Shown piece after piece: positions 8,120-16,498 of a DNA stretch of 25,978 nucleotides. This stretch comes from Peptoniphilaceae bacterium (lineage in GTDB: Bacteria > Bacillota > Clostridia > Tissierellales > Peptoniphilaceae). Position numbers and translations under genes: made by a program. Below the pieces are notes generated by a model. It saw only the letters and a list, made by a program, of their open reading frames with translations. It searched no databases and was not told the origin of the DNA. How positions within the stretch are numbered: position 1 is the first letter of the stretch; each line of letters starts with the position of its first letter. Location: assembly GCA_030152565.1 (NCBI GenBank), contig JASLJE010000043.1:1-25978 (forward strand), written 5' to 3'.

Positions 8120-8126
8120 TCTGCTT
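8105..8126. terminator. Perfect 22-bp palindrome shared by two convergent genes
   Basis: Arms AAGCAGACTAA and TTAGTCTGCTT meet with no spacer. The plus-strand regulator stop (8117-8119) lies inside it, and the minus-strand fni stop (8125-8127) begins in its last two bases. It can form a hairpin in either transcript and probably serves as a bidirectional terminator. Neither side has a long U-tract, so termination may be inefficient. Confidence 0.6.
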
Positions 8127-9174
8127 ATCTGTTGGCAAATTGCCTATAGTCTATATTTCTAGCCTGGCACCATTCCTTGGGCCTGCCCGATAAAATAAAC
8201 TCTGCTGTTTTCAATTCATCTATGTTTTTCTTGCCTAGGATGGTCATGATTACCTTAAGCTCAGATTTCCAATTATTTATGGTTTCTATAGAGTTTTCCA
8301 CTCCCCTATTTAAGACCATGTCTAAAATGGTTCCAGCTATTCCTGTGGCACTTGATCCCAGGGATAAAACCTTGATAATATCTAGAGGATTTCTAATTCC
8401 CCCACTGCCTATTATTTCCAAGTCATCCAAGTAGTCCTGGGCCTCTAAGAGGGATATGATGGTTGATTGACCAAAGTCTTCCAGGTAATCATACTTGTTT
8501 TTATCCCTTCTAAAGTTTTCTATTTTGGCAAAGTTTGTCCCTCCATAGCCTCCTATATCAACAGTCTTTACTCCGATATTTTTTAGCTCTTCCAAGGTTT
8601 TCTTACTCATGCCAAATCCCACTTCTTTTACTATGATAGGCTTGTCTATATTATTTACCAGGTTTTCTATGCTGGATAGCCACTTGGAAAAATCCCTATC
8701 TCCCTCTGGCATAACCAGTTCCTGGATAGAGTTTACATGAATTTGTAGGCCGTCTGCCTCCAGAGCGTCCATAGCCCTCTTAGCATTTTCTACTGAGTGC
8801 TCTGCACCTAGATTGGCCAAGATCTTTCCATTGGGATTGGTCTTTCTAATAATCTTAAAGCTGTCCATTAGGTCAGGGTCCTTCATGGCCACGCTAAGGG
8901 ATCCTGAAGCCATCAGTAAATCACATTCTCTGGCCACAAGAGCTAACTTTTCATTGACCTTCTTGGTCATGTCTGATCCACCAGTCATGGCATTGATAAA
9001 GAAGGGAACCTCCATATCAAGGCCTGCCATACTGGTCTTTATATCCACATCATCTACTCCCATCTGAGGGAAGGAATGATGAAGGTACTTTATACTGTCA
9101 AAGTCTGATTGTTTTTCTCTTTCATGAAAAACTTGGGCTAATTCTACGTGGTCATTTTTTTTATTAAATCCCAT
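8125..9174 (-). CDS. fni: Type 2 isopentenyl-diphosphate delta-isomerase (FMN-dependent)
   Basis: This cytoplasmic flavoenzyme interconverts isopentenyl and dimethylallyl diphosphate, the last step before prenyl-chain synthesis. The 349-residue TIM-barrel protein has the family motifs in order: an N-terminal KNDHVELA, PFFINAMTGGS (57-67), the active-site stretch QIHVNSIQE with Q151/E152, VKEVGFGMS, DIGGYGGTNF, and the FMN-phosphate motif GSGGIRNPLD followed by GIAGTIL. It is last in the mevalonate operon and begins 3 bases after the mvaK2 stop. This order of kinase, decarboxylase, kinase, isomerase is also seen in streptococci. Confidence 0.95.
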   Translation of the reverse strand: MGFNKKNDHVELAQVFHEREKQSDFDSIKYLHHSFPQMGVDDVDIKTSMAGLDMEVPFFINAMTGGSDMTKKVNEKLALVARECDLLMASGSLSVAMKDPDLMDSFKIIRKTNPNGKILANLGAEHSVENAKRAMDALEADGLQIHVNSIQELVMPEGDRDFSKWLSSIENLVNNIDKPIIVKEVGFGMSKKTLEELKNIGVKTVDIGGYGGTNFAKIENFRRDKNKYDYLEDFGQSTIISLLEAQDYLDDLEIIGSGGIRNPLDIIKVLSLGSSATGIAGTILDMVLNRGVENSIETINNWKSELKVIMTILGKKNIDELKTAEFILSGRPKEWCQARNIDYRQFANR

Positions 9175-9177
9175 TTG

Positions 9178-10242
9178 TCACCTCTTCTTATTTATCTTGA
9201 TTGGCAAATGAATAATATTGTTTTCCTTCCATTTACTTATAATCTTATCTATATTCTCTTCGCTTTTTAAGATGGCTATTCCACAGTCACCACCACCGGC
9301 TCCTGAAGACTTGGCAAAGGCCTCATAGCTTTTTGCTATCTCACATAGCCTGCTTAAGCTTTCTGTCTCTATTAGGACATTTAAGCTCTCTCCCATAGAC
9401 TTTAGAAGTCTTCTATTGGCAGCTATGTTCTCCTGAATTAAATCTACATTTTCCTCTTTAAATCCTTTTATCATCCTATTTACCAGGGCCTGACTTTTTT
9501 CTAAAAAGTCATTATAAATTTCATCCTTGTTTTCTTTTTTGTCTTTTACCCTATCTACCAGGTGGGCCGTACTAGCTGGACTTCCTGTCCAACCAATTAA
9601 AAGATGAAAGTTTCTTGGTATGGGAAGATAGTTAATCTCCAACTTTGGCCAGTCCATCTCAAGAAGGTCCTTGATAGGAGTGTTTTTTAACCTATCTATA
9701 ACCCAATTTCTATCATAGGAACTATAGGATATAAGTCCTCCAAAAACTGAAGCTGCTATATCTCCACAAGATCCCATATCATTAATACTAAGTTGGGCTA
9801 TGGAAGAAAGCTTAAATAAGTCTAGCTTACTAGTCTCTATCCCATAAAACCTACATAGGGCATCTATGGTGGCTACTGTAACTGCCGCACTAGATCCTAG
9901 TCCAAACTTCTTACCTTCCCTTGATTCCATTTCACTTACAACCTTTAGGTGGTAGAAGCTTAACTTTATTCCCAATTCCCTGGCATAACTTTCTACAGTC
10001 TTTATAGAGGCTATTATATAGGAAAGTCTATTGTCTCTCTTATCTAGGACCAACCTTCCATTTTCCCTCTTCCAGGCTATGGGTGAATTATCATAGCTAG
10101 TAATTGAACCACAATCATCTGCCTCTTCTAAAGAGACATAGATATACCTATCTACAGAGGCCAAGATGGCCTTGTAGCCTGGTTCTACTACTGCATATTC
10201 ACCGGCTATATATAATTTTCCAGCCGCCTTAGTTTCTATCAT
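9178..10242 (-). CDS. mvaK2: Phosphomevalonate kinase
   Basis: A GHMP-fold kinase (354 residues) that phosphorylates 5-phosphomevalonate to the diphosphate using ATP. Motif 1 is GKLYIAGEYAVVEPGYKAIL at the N-terminus, the ATP loop is FGLGSSAAVT (about 113-122), and motif 3 is SSGAGGGDCGIAIL near the C-terminus. It overlaps the end of mvaD by four bases (ATGA arrangement) and is followed by fni after three bases. Here the second step has its own kinase between mvaD and fni, as expected for Gram-positive cocci and relatives. Confidence 0.93.
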   Translation of the reverse strand: MIETKAAGKLYIAGEYAVVEPGYKAILASVDRYIYVSLEEADDCGSITSYDNSPIAWKRENGRLVLDKRDNRLSYIIASIKTVESYARELGIKLSFYHLKVVSEMESREGKKFGLGSSAAVTVATIDALCRFYGIETSKLDLFKLSSIAQLSINDMGSCGDIAASVFGGLISYSSYDRNWVIDRLKNTPIKDLLEMDWPKLEINYLPIPRNFHLLIGWTGSPASTAHLVDRVKDKKENKDEIYNDFLEKSQALVNRMIKGFKEENVDLIQENIAANRRLLKSMGESLNVLIETESLSRLCEIAKSYEAFAKSSGAGGGDCGIAILKSEENIDKIISKWKENNIIHLPIKINKKR

Positions 10243-11222
10243 AAATTCTCCTCACATATGCTAATTGAAGGACCTATACCTGCCTTGATTATTTGGTCAT
10301 CAGAAAAATATTGGCCCAGTCTTTCAACTAGCTGGTCCTGGTCTGATTTTCTGCAAATAATCTTAACATTTGGCCCTGCATCCATGGTGAAATAGGCGGG
10401 AATCTTCTCGTCTCTCATTTGTCTTACCATGTCCATGGCAACCATAGTATCCTTCTCCCAATAGATGATGGGATCCTTGGCCCCCATCATGGTAGCATGC
10501 ATCATAATACTATTTCTTTCAGCTATTTCACCTATTCTTTTTACATCCTTGTCCTTAATGGCTTTTTTCATATCAATTATATTAGAATTAGCCTCTCTTG
10601 GCCAGATTTGATAAAAAGGTGACGATTCAACTGTTTCCTTCATAGCCTTAGTACTAGATATCTTCTTCTTATTAGGATTTAAAACAACAATTACCATTCC
10701 TATATCAAAATCTCCTGAATCAACCCTTCTGGCATAAGAAGATTCATTATCCTCACCTTCTACCCACTCTACAAATCCCCCATAGACACTTCTAGTCGCA
10801 CTACCTGATCCTCTTCTGGCAAATCTGGAAAGGTCCTTCTTGTCCATTTTCAGGTCTAAAGCTTCATTTAAAGCACCAGCTAGAGCTGCAAATCCCGATG
10901 CAGAAGATGCCAGGCCTGCAGCTGTTGGCAGGTAGTTGGTAGATCTTATTAAAACCCTGTCTTCTGTTTTTGCTTCTTGTCTAAAAAGATCTACAAAAAC
11001 AGATATTTTTTCTGTAGCTTTTTTATCTTGCAAGCTATCATTTAAATAAAATATATCTTCTTTTAAATCTTTTGAAAATTCTACTTCAGTTATAGTATAA
11101 AAGCAGTCCAAGGTCATGGAAAGACTGCTATTCATAGGTAGCTTTAGGTAGTCGTCCTTCTTGCCCCAATACTTTATTAGGGCTATATTTGAATGGGCCT
11201 TGACCCTTGCTTTTCTATTCAT
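10239..11222 (-). CDS. mvaD: Diphosphomevalonate decarboxylase
   Basis: This enzyme converts mevalonate 5-diphosphate to isopentenyl diphosphate with ATP-dependent loss of CO2. The 327-residue protein has the signature start AHSNIALIKYWGK (10-21), the phosphate loop PTAAGLASSASG (99-110), RRGSGSATRSVYGGFVEW, a WPREANSN segment and the catalytic aspartate D281 in YFTMDAGPNVK. Length and motifs match the bacterial family. The ATG overlaps the mvaK1 end by eight bases, with GGGAGAAG upstream, and the gene's own end overlaps the mvaK2 start, so the three genes are translationally linked. Confidence 0.94.
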   Translation of the reverse strand: MNRKARVKAHSNIALIKYWGKKDDYLKLPMNSSLSMTLDCFYTITEVEFSKDLKEDIFYLNDSLQDKKATEKISVFVDLFRQEAKTEDRVLIRSTNYLPTAAGLASSASGFAALAGALNEALDLKMDKKDLSRFARRGSGSATRSVYGGFVEWVEGEDNESSYARRVDSGDFDIGMVIVVLNPNKKKISSTKAMKETVESSPFYQIWPREANSNIIDMKKAIKDKDVKRIGEIAERNSIMMHATMMGAKDPIIYWEKDTMVAMDMVRQMRDEKIPAYFTMDAGPNVKIICRKSDQDQLVERLGQYFSDDQIIKAGIGPSISICEENL

Positions 11223-12156
11223 TATCTTCTCCCAATCTTGCTATCCAAGTATCTATGGCTCCTGCTTCCTTAAGGGCAAGAGAAACCTCCCTGGCCTTAC
11301 TTTCGCTTTCACAAAGGGCAATCATACTTCCACCACGTCCTCCACCTGTTAACTTGGCTCCCAAGGCTCCTGCCCTAAGTGCTGCATCAACCAAAGAGTC
11401 CAAGCTAGCATTACTTACTGTTAGCTCTCTTAAACATTGGTGGGCCTCATACATATTAGATCCCAAGGCCTCTGGTCTATTTGCTTCTATGTTAATCTTG
11501 GCCTCTTCAGCCAATCTGGCTAGGTCATCTATAATGGCCATATATTTTTCTGGTTCTTTATCTACTAGTTTTCTAACGTCTGTAACAGCTTCTCTAGTTT
11601 GGCCCAAGATTCCTGAATCTCCAACTACTAAATAGGCATCCACCCTGTTTTCAAAGGTTTTAAATGGTTGGCCCTTTATAAAGTATAGGCTCTTATTACC
11701 TATGATTGTAGCTGCATCCAGGCCGCTTGGATTGCCGTGAATTAATTTTTCAGAAAAGTCTGACCACTTGATTTGGTCTTTTAGACTTAGTTCTCTGTCA
11801 TAGTATTTATATAGTGCCCTAATGACTGAAACTGAAACTGCTGCACTAGATCCCATTCCCCTTTCTTGGGGAACTGTACTTTCTATGATTATTTCAATGT
11901 CTTTTGGGCTTTGATCAAAACTTTCCAATATTTTTTCTATCATACTGGTTATGCCTCCAAGTTTATCTGGGGCATCTTTCAAGCTACCTTCATAAAAATA
12001 ACAGGAAAATCTAGCTTCTCCTTCTATTTCATTTATTGTCGTTTTTACCCTGGCAGCTGGAAAAGGGATAGATAGGGCTGGTCTTCCATAAACAACTGAA
12101 TGTTCACCCATAAGAATTATTTTTCCAACTGAAAGAGCACTTATACTTTTCTTCAT
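11215..12156 (-). CDS. mvaK1: Mevalonate kinase
   Basis: A GHMP kinase of 313 residues that phosphorylates mevalonate, the entry step of the lower pathway. Visible motifs are GKIILMGEHSVVYG (11-24), the ATP loop VPQERGMGSSAA (95-106), GNPSGLDAAT with the catalytic aspartate D148, and the C-terminal LTGGGRGGSMIAL. It follows the carboxylate-permease gene after only nine bases, with AGGAGA before its ATG. The enzyme that consumes mevalonate is therefore made from the same message as a putative organic-acid transporter. No HMG-CoA synthase or reductase gene lies in the window. Confidence 0.94.
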   Translation of the reverse strand: MKKSISALSVGKIILMGEHSVVYGRPALSIPFPAARVKTTINEIEGEARFSCYFYEGSLKDAPDKLGGITSMIEKILESFDQSPKDIEIIIESTVPQERGMGSSAAVSVSVIRALYKYYDRELSLKDQIKWSDFSEKLIHGNPSGLDAATIIGNKSLYFIKGQPFKTFENRVDAYLVVGDSGILGQTREAVTDVRKLVDKEPEKYMAIIDDLARLAEEAKINIEANRPEALGSNMYEAHQCLRELTVSNASLDSLVDAALRAGALGAKLTGGGRGGSMIALCESESKAREVSLALKEAGAIDTWIARLGEDNE

Positions 12157-12165
12157 GACTTTCTC

Positions 12166-13524
12166 CTATAATAAAATTAACTTACTTATAATCCAAGGTG
12201 CTGCATAGAGGGTCATAAATTGAACCCCATAGTTAACACCTAATTTATTTAATGTTCCACAAGTTATACCTATTAACAAAACTCCAAATATATTAATCAG
12301 GCCTGCATCCATGTAGGCAAGTAATAATATAAAGGATATAAATAGTCCTAATATAGCCTCATGAGGTATCTTCTTTAAAACAAATGTAGATATCTTACCT
12401 GCATACCTATTGGTTATTATATAAGTTATGGTAACTGCTATAAAGGCTCCCAATACTATGGCCAGGACAAATTCTCCCCTGGACAAGATATGGTGAAGGT
12501 TGTGGTCAACTGAAAATACAGGTTCTGCATTAAATAGAGCAGATCCTGGCCCTATTGATGTTGGCGATAGGGGCATGCCCAAGGCAATAAGAGGTATGGT
12601 TATACCTGATATATAGGTAGCCTGGGTTAAGGCACTCATGGTGGTTATGGCTGTACTAGCCTTCTTAACCGGGTCCTTCTCCCTATTAGCCATAGCCTCA
12701 CCTATTAAAATTGTCAATCCTACTGGACTTAAAACAAATAAAAAGTTTGCTATTAGGGCTGAAAAAGAAGCCTTCTTAATTTCATCCCTGGTAACTATCT
12801 TAAGAGGGTTCAAGGTCTTTTCTGCCTCCTTGTCCCTCGGTATAATTATTTTTTTCTTTTCCGTCCTTAACATCTTGTCTCTTTCTGTCTTATTTAAAAG
12901 ACTAAATAGAGATACTATTAAAGGACCGATGGTTATTCCTAAAAAGAAGGAGGTACTAATATTAACCCCTTCTGGTACTATTCCTATTCCCCAATATAAG
13001 TGTCTTAAGCCCATAAATAAAATGGACATGGGAATTATACTTATTAGGGATAAAATCTTATTTTTTCCTATCAAGGATAAAAATATTGCTCCTAGTATAA
13101 ATAAAAGAGGGGCATATTCCTTTATGCTCTCTCCATAAGGAGCTAATATATTGGCTAGGGCTAGTGATATGGGAACTGAAATAATAACCCCTATCAAGGA
13201 TCCTACCGCCATCTTCTTTATTACTCTGGCTGAAAGCCCTTTATCCTTTAAGTACAAAGAGTGTTCCATCATAGGACTACTCATAACTCCGCCTGGAAGT
13301 CCTACCAAGGCTGTTGGTATGGCATTGGTAAGGTTTAGTGTCACTATAGCCGAAATAAAAAAGCTTAGAACCACTATAGGCTCTACTCCTGAAAGTACTA
13401 CTGTCAGGGTAATAGGCATAAGAACCGAGGTTTCATCTGTACCTGGTATAAAACCTATTATCACATATATAAGAACTGCCAATAAAGAGGCGATAATCAT
13501 TTGTAATATAATATTAAAAGTCAT
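12166..13524 (-). CDS. TctA-family carboxylate permease, candidate mevalonate importer
   Basis: A 452-residue membrane protein with about 11-12 hydrophobic helices. It resembles the large TctA subunit of tripartite tricarboxylate transporters: an N-terminal GFIPGTDETSVLMP matching the glycine/proline signature, and a repeated feature NAIPTALVGLPGGVMSSP. I start it at 13524 rather than 13530 because AGGAGG directly abuts the first ATG but lies six bases before the second. The start overlaps the 83-residue gene by 11 bases. No periplasmic TctC-like binding protein or four-helix TctB is present. Co-transcription with mvaK1-mvaD-mvaK2-fni suggests the substrate may be mevalonate or another isoprenoid precursor acid. 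That is inference. Confidence 0.75.
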   Translation of the reverse strand: MTFNIILQMIIASLLAVLIYVIIGFIPGTDETSVLMPITLTVVLSGVEPIVVLSFFISAIVTLNLTNAIPTALVGLPGGVMSSPMMEHSLYLKDKGLSARVIKKMAVGSLIGVIISVPISLALANILAPYGESIKEYAPLLFILGAIFLSLIGKNKILSLISIIPMSILFMGLRHLYWGIGIVPEGVNISTSFFLGITIGPLIVSLFSLLNKTERDKMLRTEKKKIIIPRDKEAEKTLNPLKIVTRDEIKKASFSALIANFLFVLSPVGLTILIGEAMANREKDPVKKASTAITTMSALTQATYISGITIPLIALGMPLSPTSIGPGSALFNAEPVFSVDHNLHHILSRGEFVLAIVLGAFIAVTITYIITNRYAGKISTFVLKKIPHEAILGLFISFILLLAYMDAGLINIFGVLLIGITCGTLNKLGVNYGVQFMTLYAAPWIISKLILL

Positions 13525-13765
13525 TTTCATCCTCCTCTACATCTTTAACTTCTATAACTCTTTTAGGCTTAATAATAAGCGCATTAATGATAAATCCTAA
13601 AACAGCACCCATTAAACCAAAGAATAATTGTTTTGTCCTATCTCCACTTGGCGCTAAAAAATAAGCTCCCATGGTGGTAACTGAAGAGATAAAAATCGCA
13701 AGCACAAGTGATCTAATAGCCACTACATCCTGCCATATCTCAACCATTTCTTCATTTTTTTTCAT
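13514..13765 (-). CDS. Small two-helix membrane protein, first gene of the mevalonate operon
   Basis: 83 residues with two hydrophobic helices (about 17-35 and 46-64), a short turn containing SGDRTKQ between them, a basic flank IKPKR after helix 2 and an acidic tail. I do not recognise a family. Its 11-base overlap with the TctA-like gene and equal strand suggest it is the partner subunit of that permease, in place of the larger TctB. AAGGAG precedes the ATG by about seven bases, and a promoter lies just upstream. A sequence-specific role cannot be assigned. Confidence 0.75.
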   Translation of the reverse strand: MKKNEEMVEIWQDVVAIRSLVLAIFISSVTTMGAYFLAPSGDRTKQLFFGLMGAVLGFIINALIIKPKRVIEVKDVEEDENDF

Positions 13766-13796
13766 GTCTACTCCTTTATATGATAATCAAATTTAA

Positions 13797-13825
13797 ATTA
13801 TAGACCTTATTGACTATTTTTTCCA
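13797..13825 (-). promoter_or_regulatory. Likely promoter of the transporter-mevalonate operon
   Basis: A perfect TATAAT (13797-13802) lies 17 bases from a poor -35 hexamer TGGAAA (13820-13825). It gives a short leader of about 25 bases before the 83-residue gene. The weak -35 could mean activator dependence. The bases from 13826 to 13865 show nothing I can name. Confidence 0.55.
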
Positions 13826-13865
13826 CACATACAATATTATAACTCTTTTATAGGAAAAATATGTG

Positions 13866-13892
13866 TAAAAAGAGTAGACCTGGTCTACTCTT
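13866..13892 (-). terminator. Intrinsic terminator of the Gate-domain gene
   Basis: On the minus strand AAGAGTAGACC and GGTCTACTCTT form an 11-bp perfect stem around a single base, followed by TTTTTA. It lies 21 bases after the Gate-gene stop and separates that gene from the mevalonate operon. Confidence 0.85.
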
Positions 13893-13913
13893 CCTAAATC
13901 AGTTTATATCAGC

Positions 13914-15092
13914 CTATAAAAATAGAATGACTAATTTAAATAGGTAATTGGCCGCTACACCAGCTCCAATACCTGCTATTGTATGGGATATGATAGCATC
14001 TCCCGTTAGTTCCCTAAAATTAAGGCCATCCATCATGGCCACGTGGGTACTTAAGTATCCACTCCAGCACATACACATGGCTGTAAATACTGCCACGTCA
14101 TTGGCATTTACCACCCCCTTGGTAACCAGGTTTGGAACTAGTCCAACTGCAGCTCCTGCAGAACCTAGGGCTGTCACTGGAACAGCCATGGCCATAGGAC
14201 TTTCAAAACCAAAAAGTGGTTTAGTTATAAAGCTTATCTTTTCACCTATCTTAGGTAAAAGTCCAACTCCTTCATAGGCAGCCCCTGTATAAAGGCCACT
14301 ATCAGGTGCCTCATTGGTAAGTAACATTACTATACTACAAATTATTAAAACTCCAGGAACTATGGATACTCCAACCTTTACTCCTGTAGCTCCCCCTTCC
14401 AGGGTACTATTTAATAATCTAATTCCCAGGTTACCTTCCTTGATTTCCCTATATTCTAGTATATTATAGCCCAGTTTACTACTAGACTCTATTTCTTCCT
14501 CTGTTCCATAAATCTTTTTAGTCCTTCTAAGCATAAGTCTAACTGACAAGATACTACCTAGAATAGCCGCTATATTTCCGATTACTGCAGCTAGGACAAA
14601 TCTTTCTCCTTCTACGGCTGGAAGTCCCATCATATAGACAGTTACAATCATTCCCATACCAAAGGAAGTTCCTAAATTAGTCAAGGCTGGTAATTGGTAT
14701 TTCTTAAAATACCTTCTAAACCTCTTATCGTCTGCCAGGGTTAAAACAGCTGCATTATCTGATAAATAGGTTGTAAATATACTGATTACACTAGCTCCCG
14801 GTAAATTATATATGGGCTTCATCATGGGGGATAGTATCTTATTAATCAAGGCTATTACACCAAATTCTGTTAACACGCTTGCCATAGCTCCTGCTATAAC
14901 TGCAATGGCAGTTATTTGAAAAACTGTTGTCATAAGTAGGTCATAAGCTGTATTTAATAAAGTATTTACTGCGTTCATAAAGCCCATCTTGGATCCTAAC
15001 AAGCTAAAGAACAAGACCAATAAACCTATACAAACAAATGCCTCCAGGCTGACCGCCTTCTTTAATCTAATATTTTCTTCTTTTCTTTCCAT
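13914..15092 (-). CDS. Gate-domain (nucleoside-recognition-like) membrane protein
   Basis: A 392-residue membrane protein with about nine or ten hydrophobic helices. The stretch FGVIALINKILSPMMKPIY followed by LSDNAAVLTLADDKRFRRYFKKYQ and a second similar block near the C-terminus (LSTHVAMMDGLNFRELTGD) recalls the paired Gate domains of YjiH-like proteins and nucleoside-transporter relatives. No substrate can be read. It is a single-gene unit: a terminator lies downstream and GAGGTGG is five bases before the ATG. Upstream, TTTAGA and TAAGAT spaced 17 bases apart could be its promoter, with low certainty. Family call is moderate; function unknown. Confidence 0.6.
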   Translation of the reverse strand: MERKEENIRLKKAVSLEAFVCIGLLVLFFSLLGSKMGFMNAVNTLLNTAYDLLMTTVFQITAIAVIAGAMASVLTEFGVIALINKILSPMMKPIYNLPGASVISIFTTYLSDNAAVLTLADDKRFRRYFKKYQLPALTNLGTSFGMGMIVTVYMMGLPAVEGERFVLAAVIGNIAAILGSILSVRLMLRRTKKIYGTEEEIESSSKLGYNILEYREIKEGNLGIRLLNSTLEGGATGVKVGVSIVPGVLIICSIVMLLTNEAPDSGLYTGAAYEGVGLLPKIGEKISFITKPLFGFESPMAMAVPVTALGSAGAAVGLVPNLVTKGVVNANDVAVFTAMCMCWSGYLSTHVAMMDGLNFRELTGDAIISHTIAGIGAGVAANYLFKLVILFL

Positions 15093-15162
15093 AAGCCCAC
15101 CTCTTCAATTAATGTTACTATCTTAACATAATTGGGGACTTTTCTAAAGTACAATAAAATAA

Positions 15163-15177
15163 GGATGATAATCATCC
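15163..15177 (-). terminator. Weak terminator after the methyltransferase gene
   Basis: GGATGAT and ATCATCC form a perfect seven-base stem directly after the methyltransferase stop, followed on the minus strand by TTATTTTATT. The broken U-tract makes it a weak but plausible terminator. The remaining 70 bases to the Gate gene hold only its likely promoter. Confidence 0.5.
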
Positions 15178-16443
15178 CTATTCTTCTTCTATTATTTTCT
15201 TTAGCTTTGGCTCTAATCGAGATATGACTCCCGTTACTAATGCATTACCCATCATAAAATATCTTTGCCTTGATGTCATTCCTGTGTTGGTCCAATTATG
15301 AGGAAACATTTGCATCGCCTCGGCTTCAATCTCTGTGATTTTTCTATACTCTCCACTAATCGGATCCTTTACTACATGAGATGACCTATTTACTGTATTT
15401 TCACTCGTTAACATGGTCCTTCCTGGTAAGTCTAATGAATCTGGGAATTGCATTTGTCCTTCAGTATAAAAATATTCAGTTCCATCTGGCCTTATTCTTG
15501 GTATTCTTTTAGCGCCTTTTAAATATTTCCACTTCTCTAAGTTTTCACCTTTTATATAGTATTTTTCAAGATTATTTCCTTGAATTTCATTGGCCTTAGA
15601 TATAACCTTGCCTAAACTATAAATTGGTTCTGATTTTTCCTTTACATCAAAGTTTATTATTGTATTATTAATAGAAATTCCTGCTGTTAGGAATTTACCT
15701 GCTGAATAATTTTCAGATAACTCAACCACATCAGAATATTCTTCTATGCTTTTTTTCTCTATCTTTATATCTTCCTCTATTATAGGAAATACATCATTAA
15801 AGAAACCATCTTCTATTAGATAACTTTCATAATCTTTCTTATTTATTATTTCTTGTGCATACTTGGTATCCTTATGACTTGCAAAAATAAAAATCCTTCT
15901 TCTTCTCTGAGGCATACCATATTCTCCAGCATTAACCATTCTCCACTGAGTAATGTAGCCTAAATCATCCAAAGTTTTTACCATAACAGCAAAGTCTCTT
16001 CCCCTTCTATTTGCCGGAGATTTTAATAATCTATCAACATTTTCTAAGAGCATAAATGGTGGCCTTTTGGCATATAAAATATCTACTATATCCCACCATA
16101 ATACTCCCTTCTTACCCTTTATTCCCATCTCATTAGATAGGGTTCTAGCTACTGAGTAATCCTGACAAGGAAATCCTCCTACTAGTAAGCTATGATCAGG
16201 AATAATATCCTTATCAATCTTATTAATATCTATATTTACATGGTTTTCTTTTCCAAATCGTTCTATATAACAATCAAATGCTGGCTGAGATTTTGTAGAT
16301 GGTTCCCACTGATTAGCCCAAACAAAATTCCAAGGTCCATTCTCTATAGCCCTTCCCGTCTCATCACTAAAGCTTGTAATGTGGTTTAATCCTACTCTAA
16401 AACCTCCTACACCTGCAAATAACTCCACTACATCTAAATTCAA
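15178..16443 (-). CDS. DNA (cytosine-5) methyltransferase of a Sau3AI-like restriction-modification system
   Basis: A 421-residue C5-cytosine methyltransferase that transfers a methyl group from SAM to cytosine in the recognition site, protecting host DNA. Motifs are in canonical order: I ELFAGVGGF (7-15), IV GGFPCQ with the catalytic C93, VI ENV (134-136), VIII QRRRRIF (from 180), and X MMGNAL near the end. The target-recognition region lies at about 240-340. The start is TTG, supported by GGAGG seven bases upstream. It lies 51 bases after the restriction gene on the same strand. GATC specificity is inferred from the partner nuclease, not from the target domain itself. Confidence 0.92.
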   Translation of the reverse strand: MNLDVVELFAGVGGFRVGLNHITSFSDETGRAIENGPWNFVWANQWEPSTKSQPAFDCYIERFGKENHVNIDINKIDKDIIPDHSLLVGGFPCQDYSVARTLSNEMGIKGKKGVLWWDIVDILYAKRPPFMLLENVDRLLKSPANRRGRDFAVMVKTLDDLGYITQWRMVNAGEYGMPQRRRRIFIFASHKDTKYAQEIINKKDYESYLIEDGFFNDVFPIIEEDIKIEKKSIEEYSDVVELSENYSAGKFLTAGISINNTIINFDVKEKSEPIYSLGKVISKANEIQGNNLEKYYIKGENLEKWKYLKGAKRIPRIRPDGTEYFYTEGQMQFPDSLDLPGRTMLTSENTVNRSSHVVKDPISGEYRKITEIEAEAMQMFPHNWTNTGMTSRQRYFMMGNALVTGVISRLEPKLKKIIEEE

Positions 16444-16469
16444 TACGCTACCTCCAATATTATATATCG

Positions 16470-16498
16470 ATTTTACACTAAATTATCAAAAAGATCAA
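16470..16498 (-). promoter_or_regulatory. Internal promoter for the methyltransferase, with GATC in the -35 box
   Basis: TTGATC (16493-16498) and TAAAAT (16470-16475) are 17 bases apart and overlap the restriction-gene stop. A second pair, TTGATA (16484-16489) and TATATA (16461-16466), also has 17-base spacing. The first gives a sensible 20-base leader to the TTG start. Its -35 contains a full GATC, the presumed methylation target. Confidence 0.5.

Noticed and set aside
12638..13138. 166-codon frame on the plus strand opposite the TctA-like gene
   Set aside because: It is antisense to a convincing membrane protein, has no ribosome binding site and shows no recognisable domain. The same holds for the plus-strand frames at 11207-11635, 13151-13600 and 13948-14277.
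13866..13892. Transposon end or attachment site
   Set aside because: The perfect inverted repeat is followed by a U-tract just after a gene end, and there is no transposase or matching second copy, so it is a terminator.
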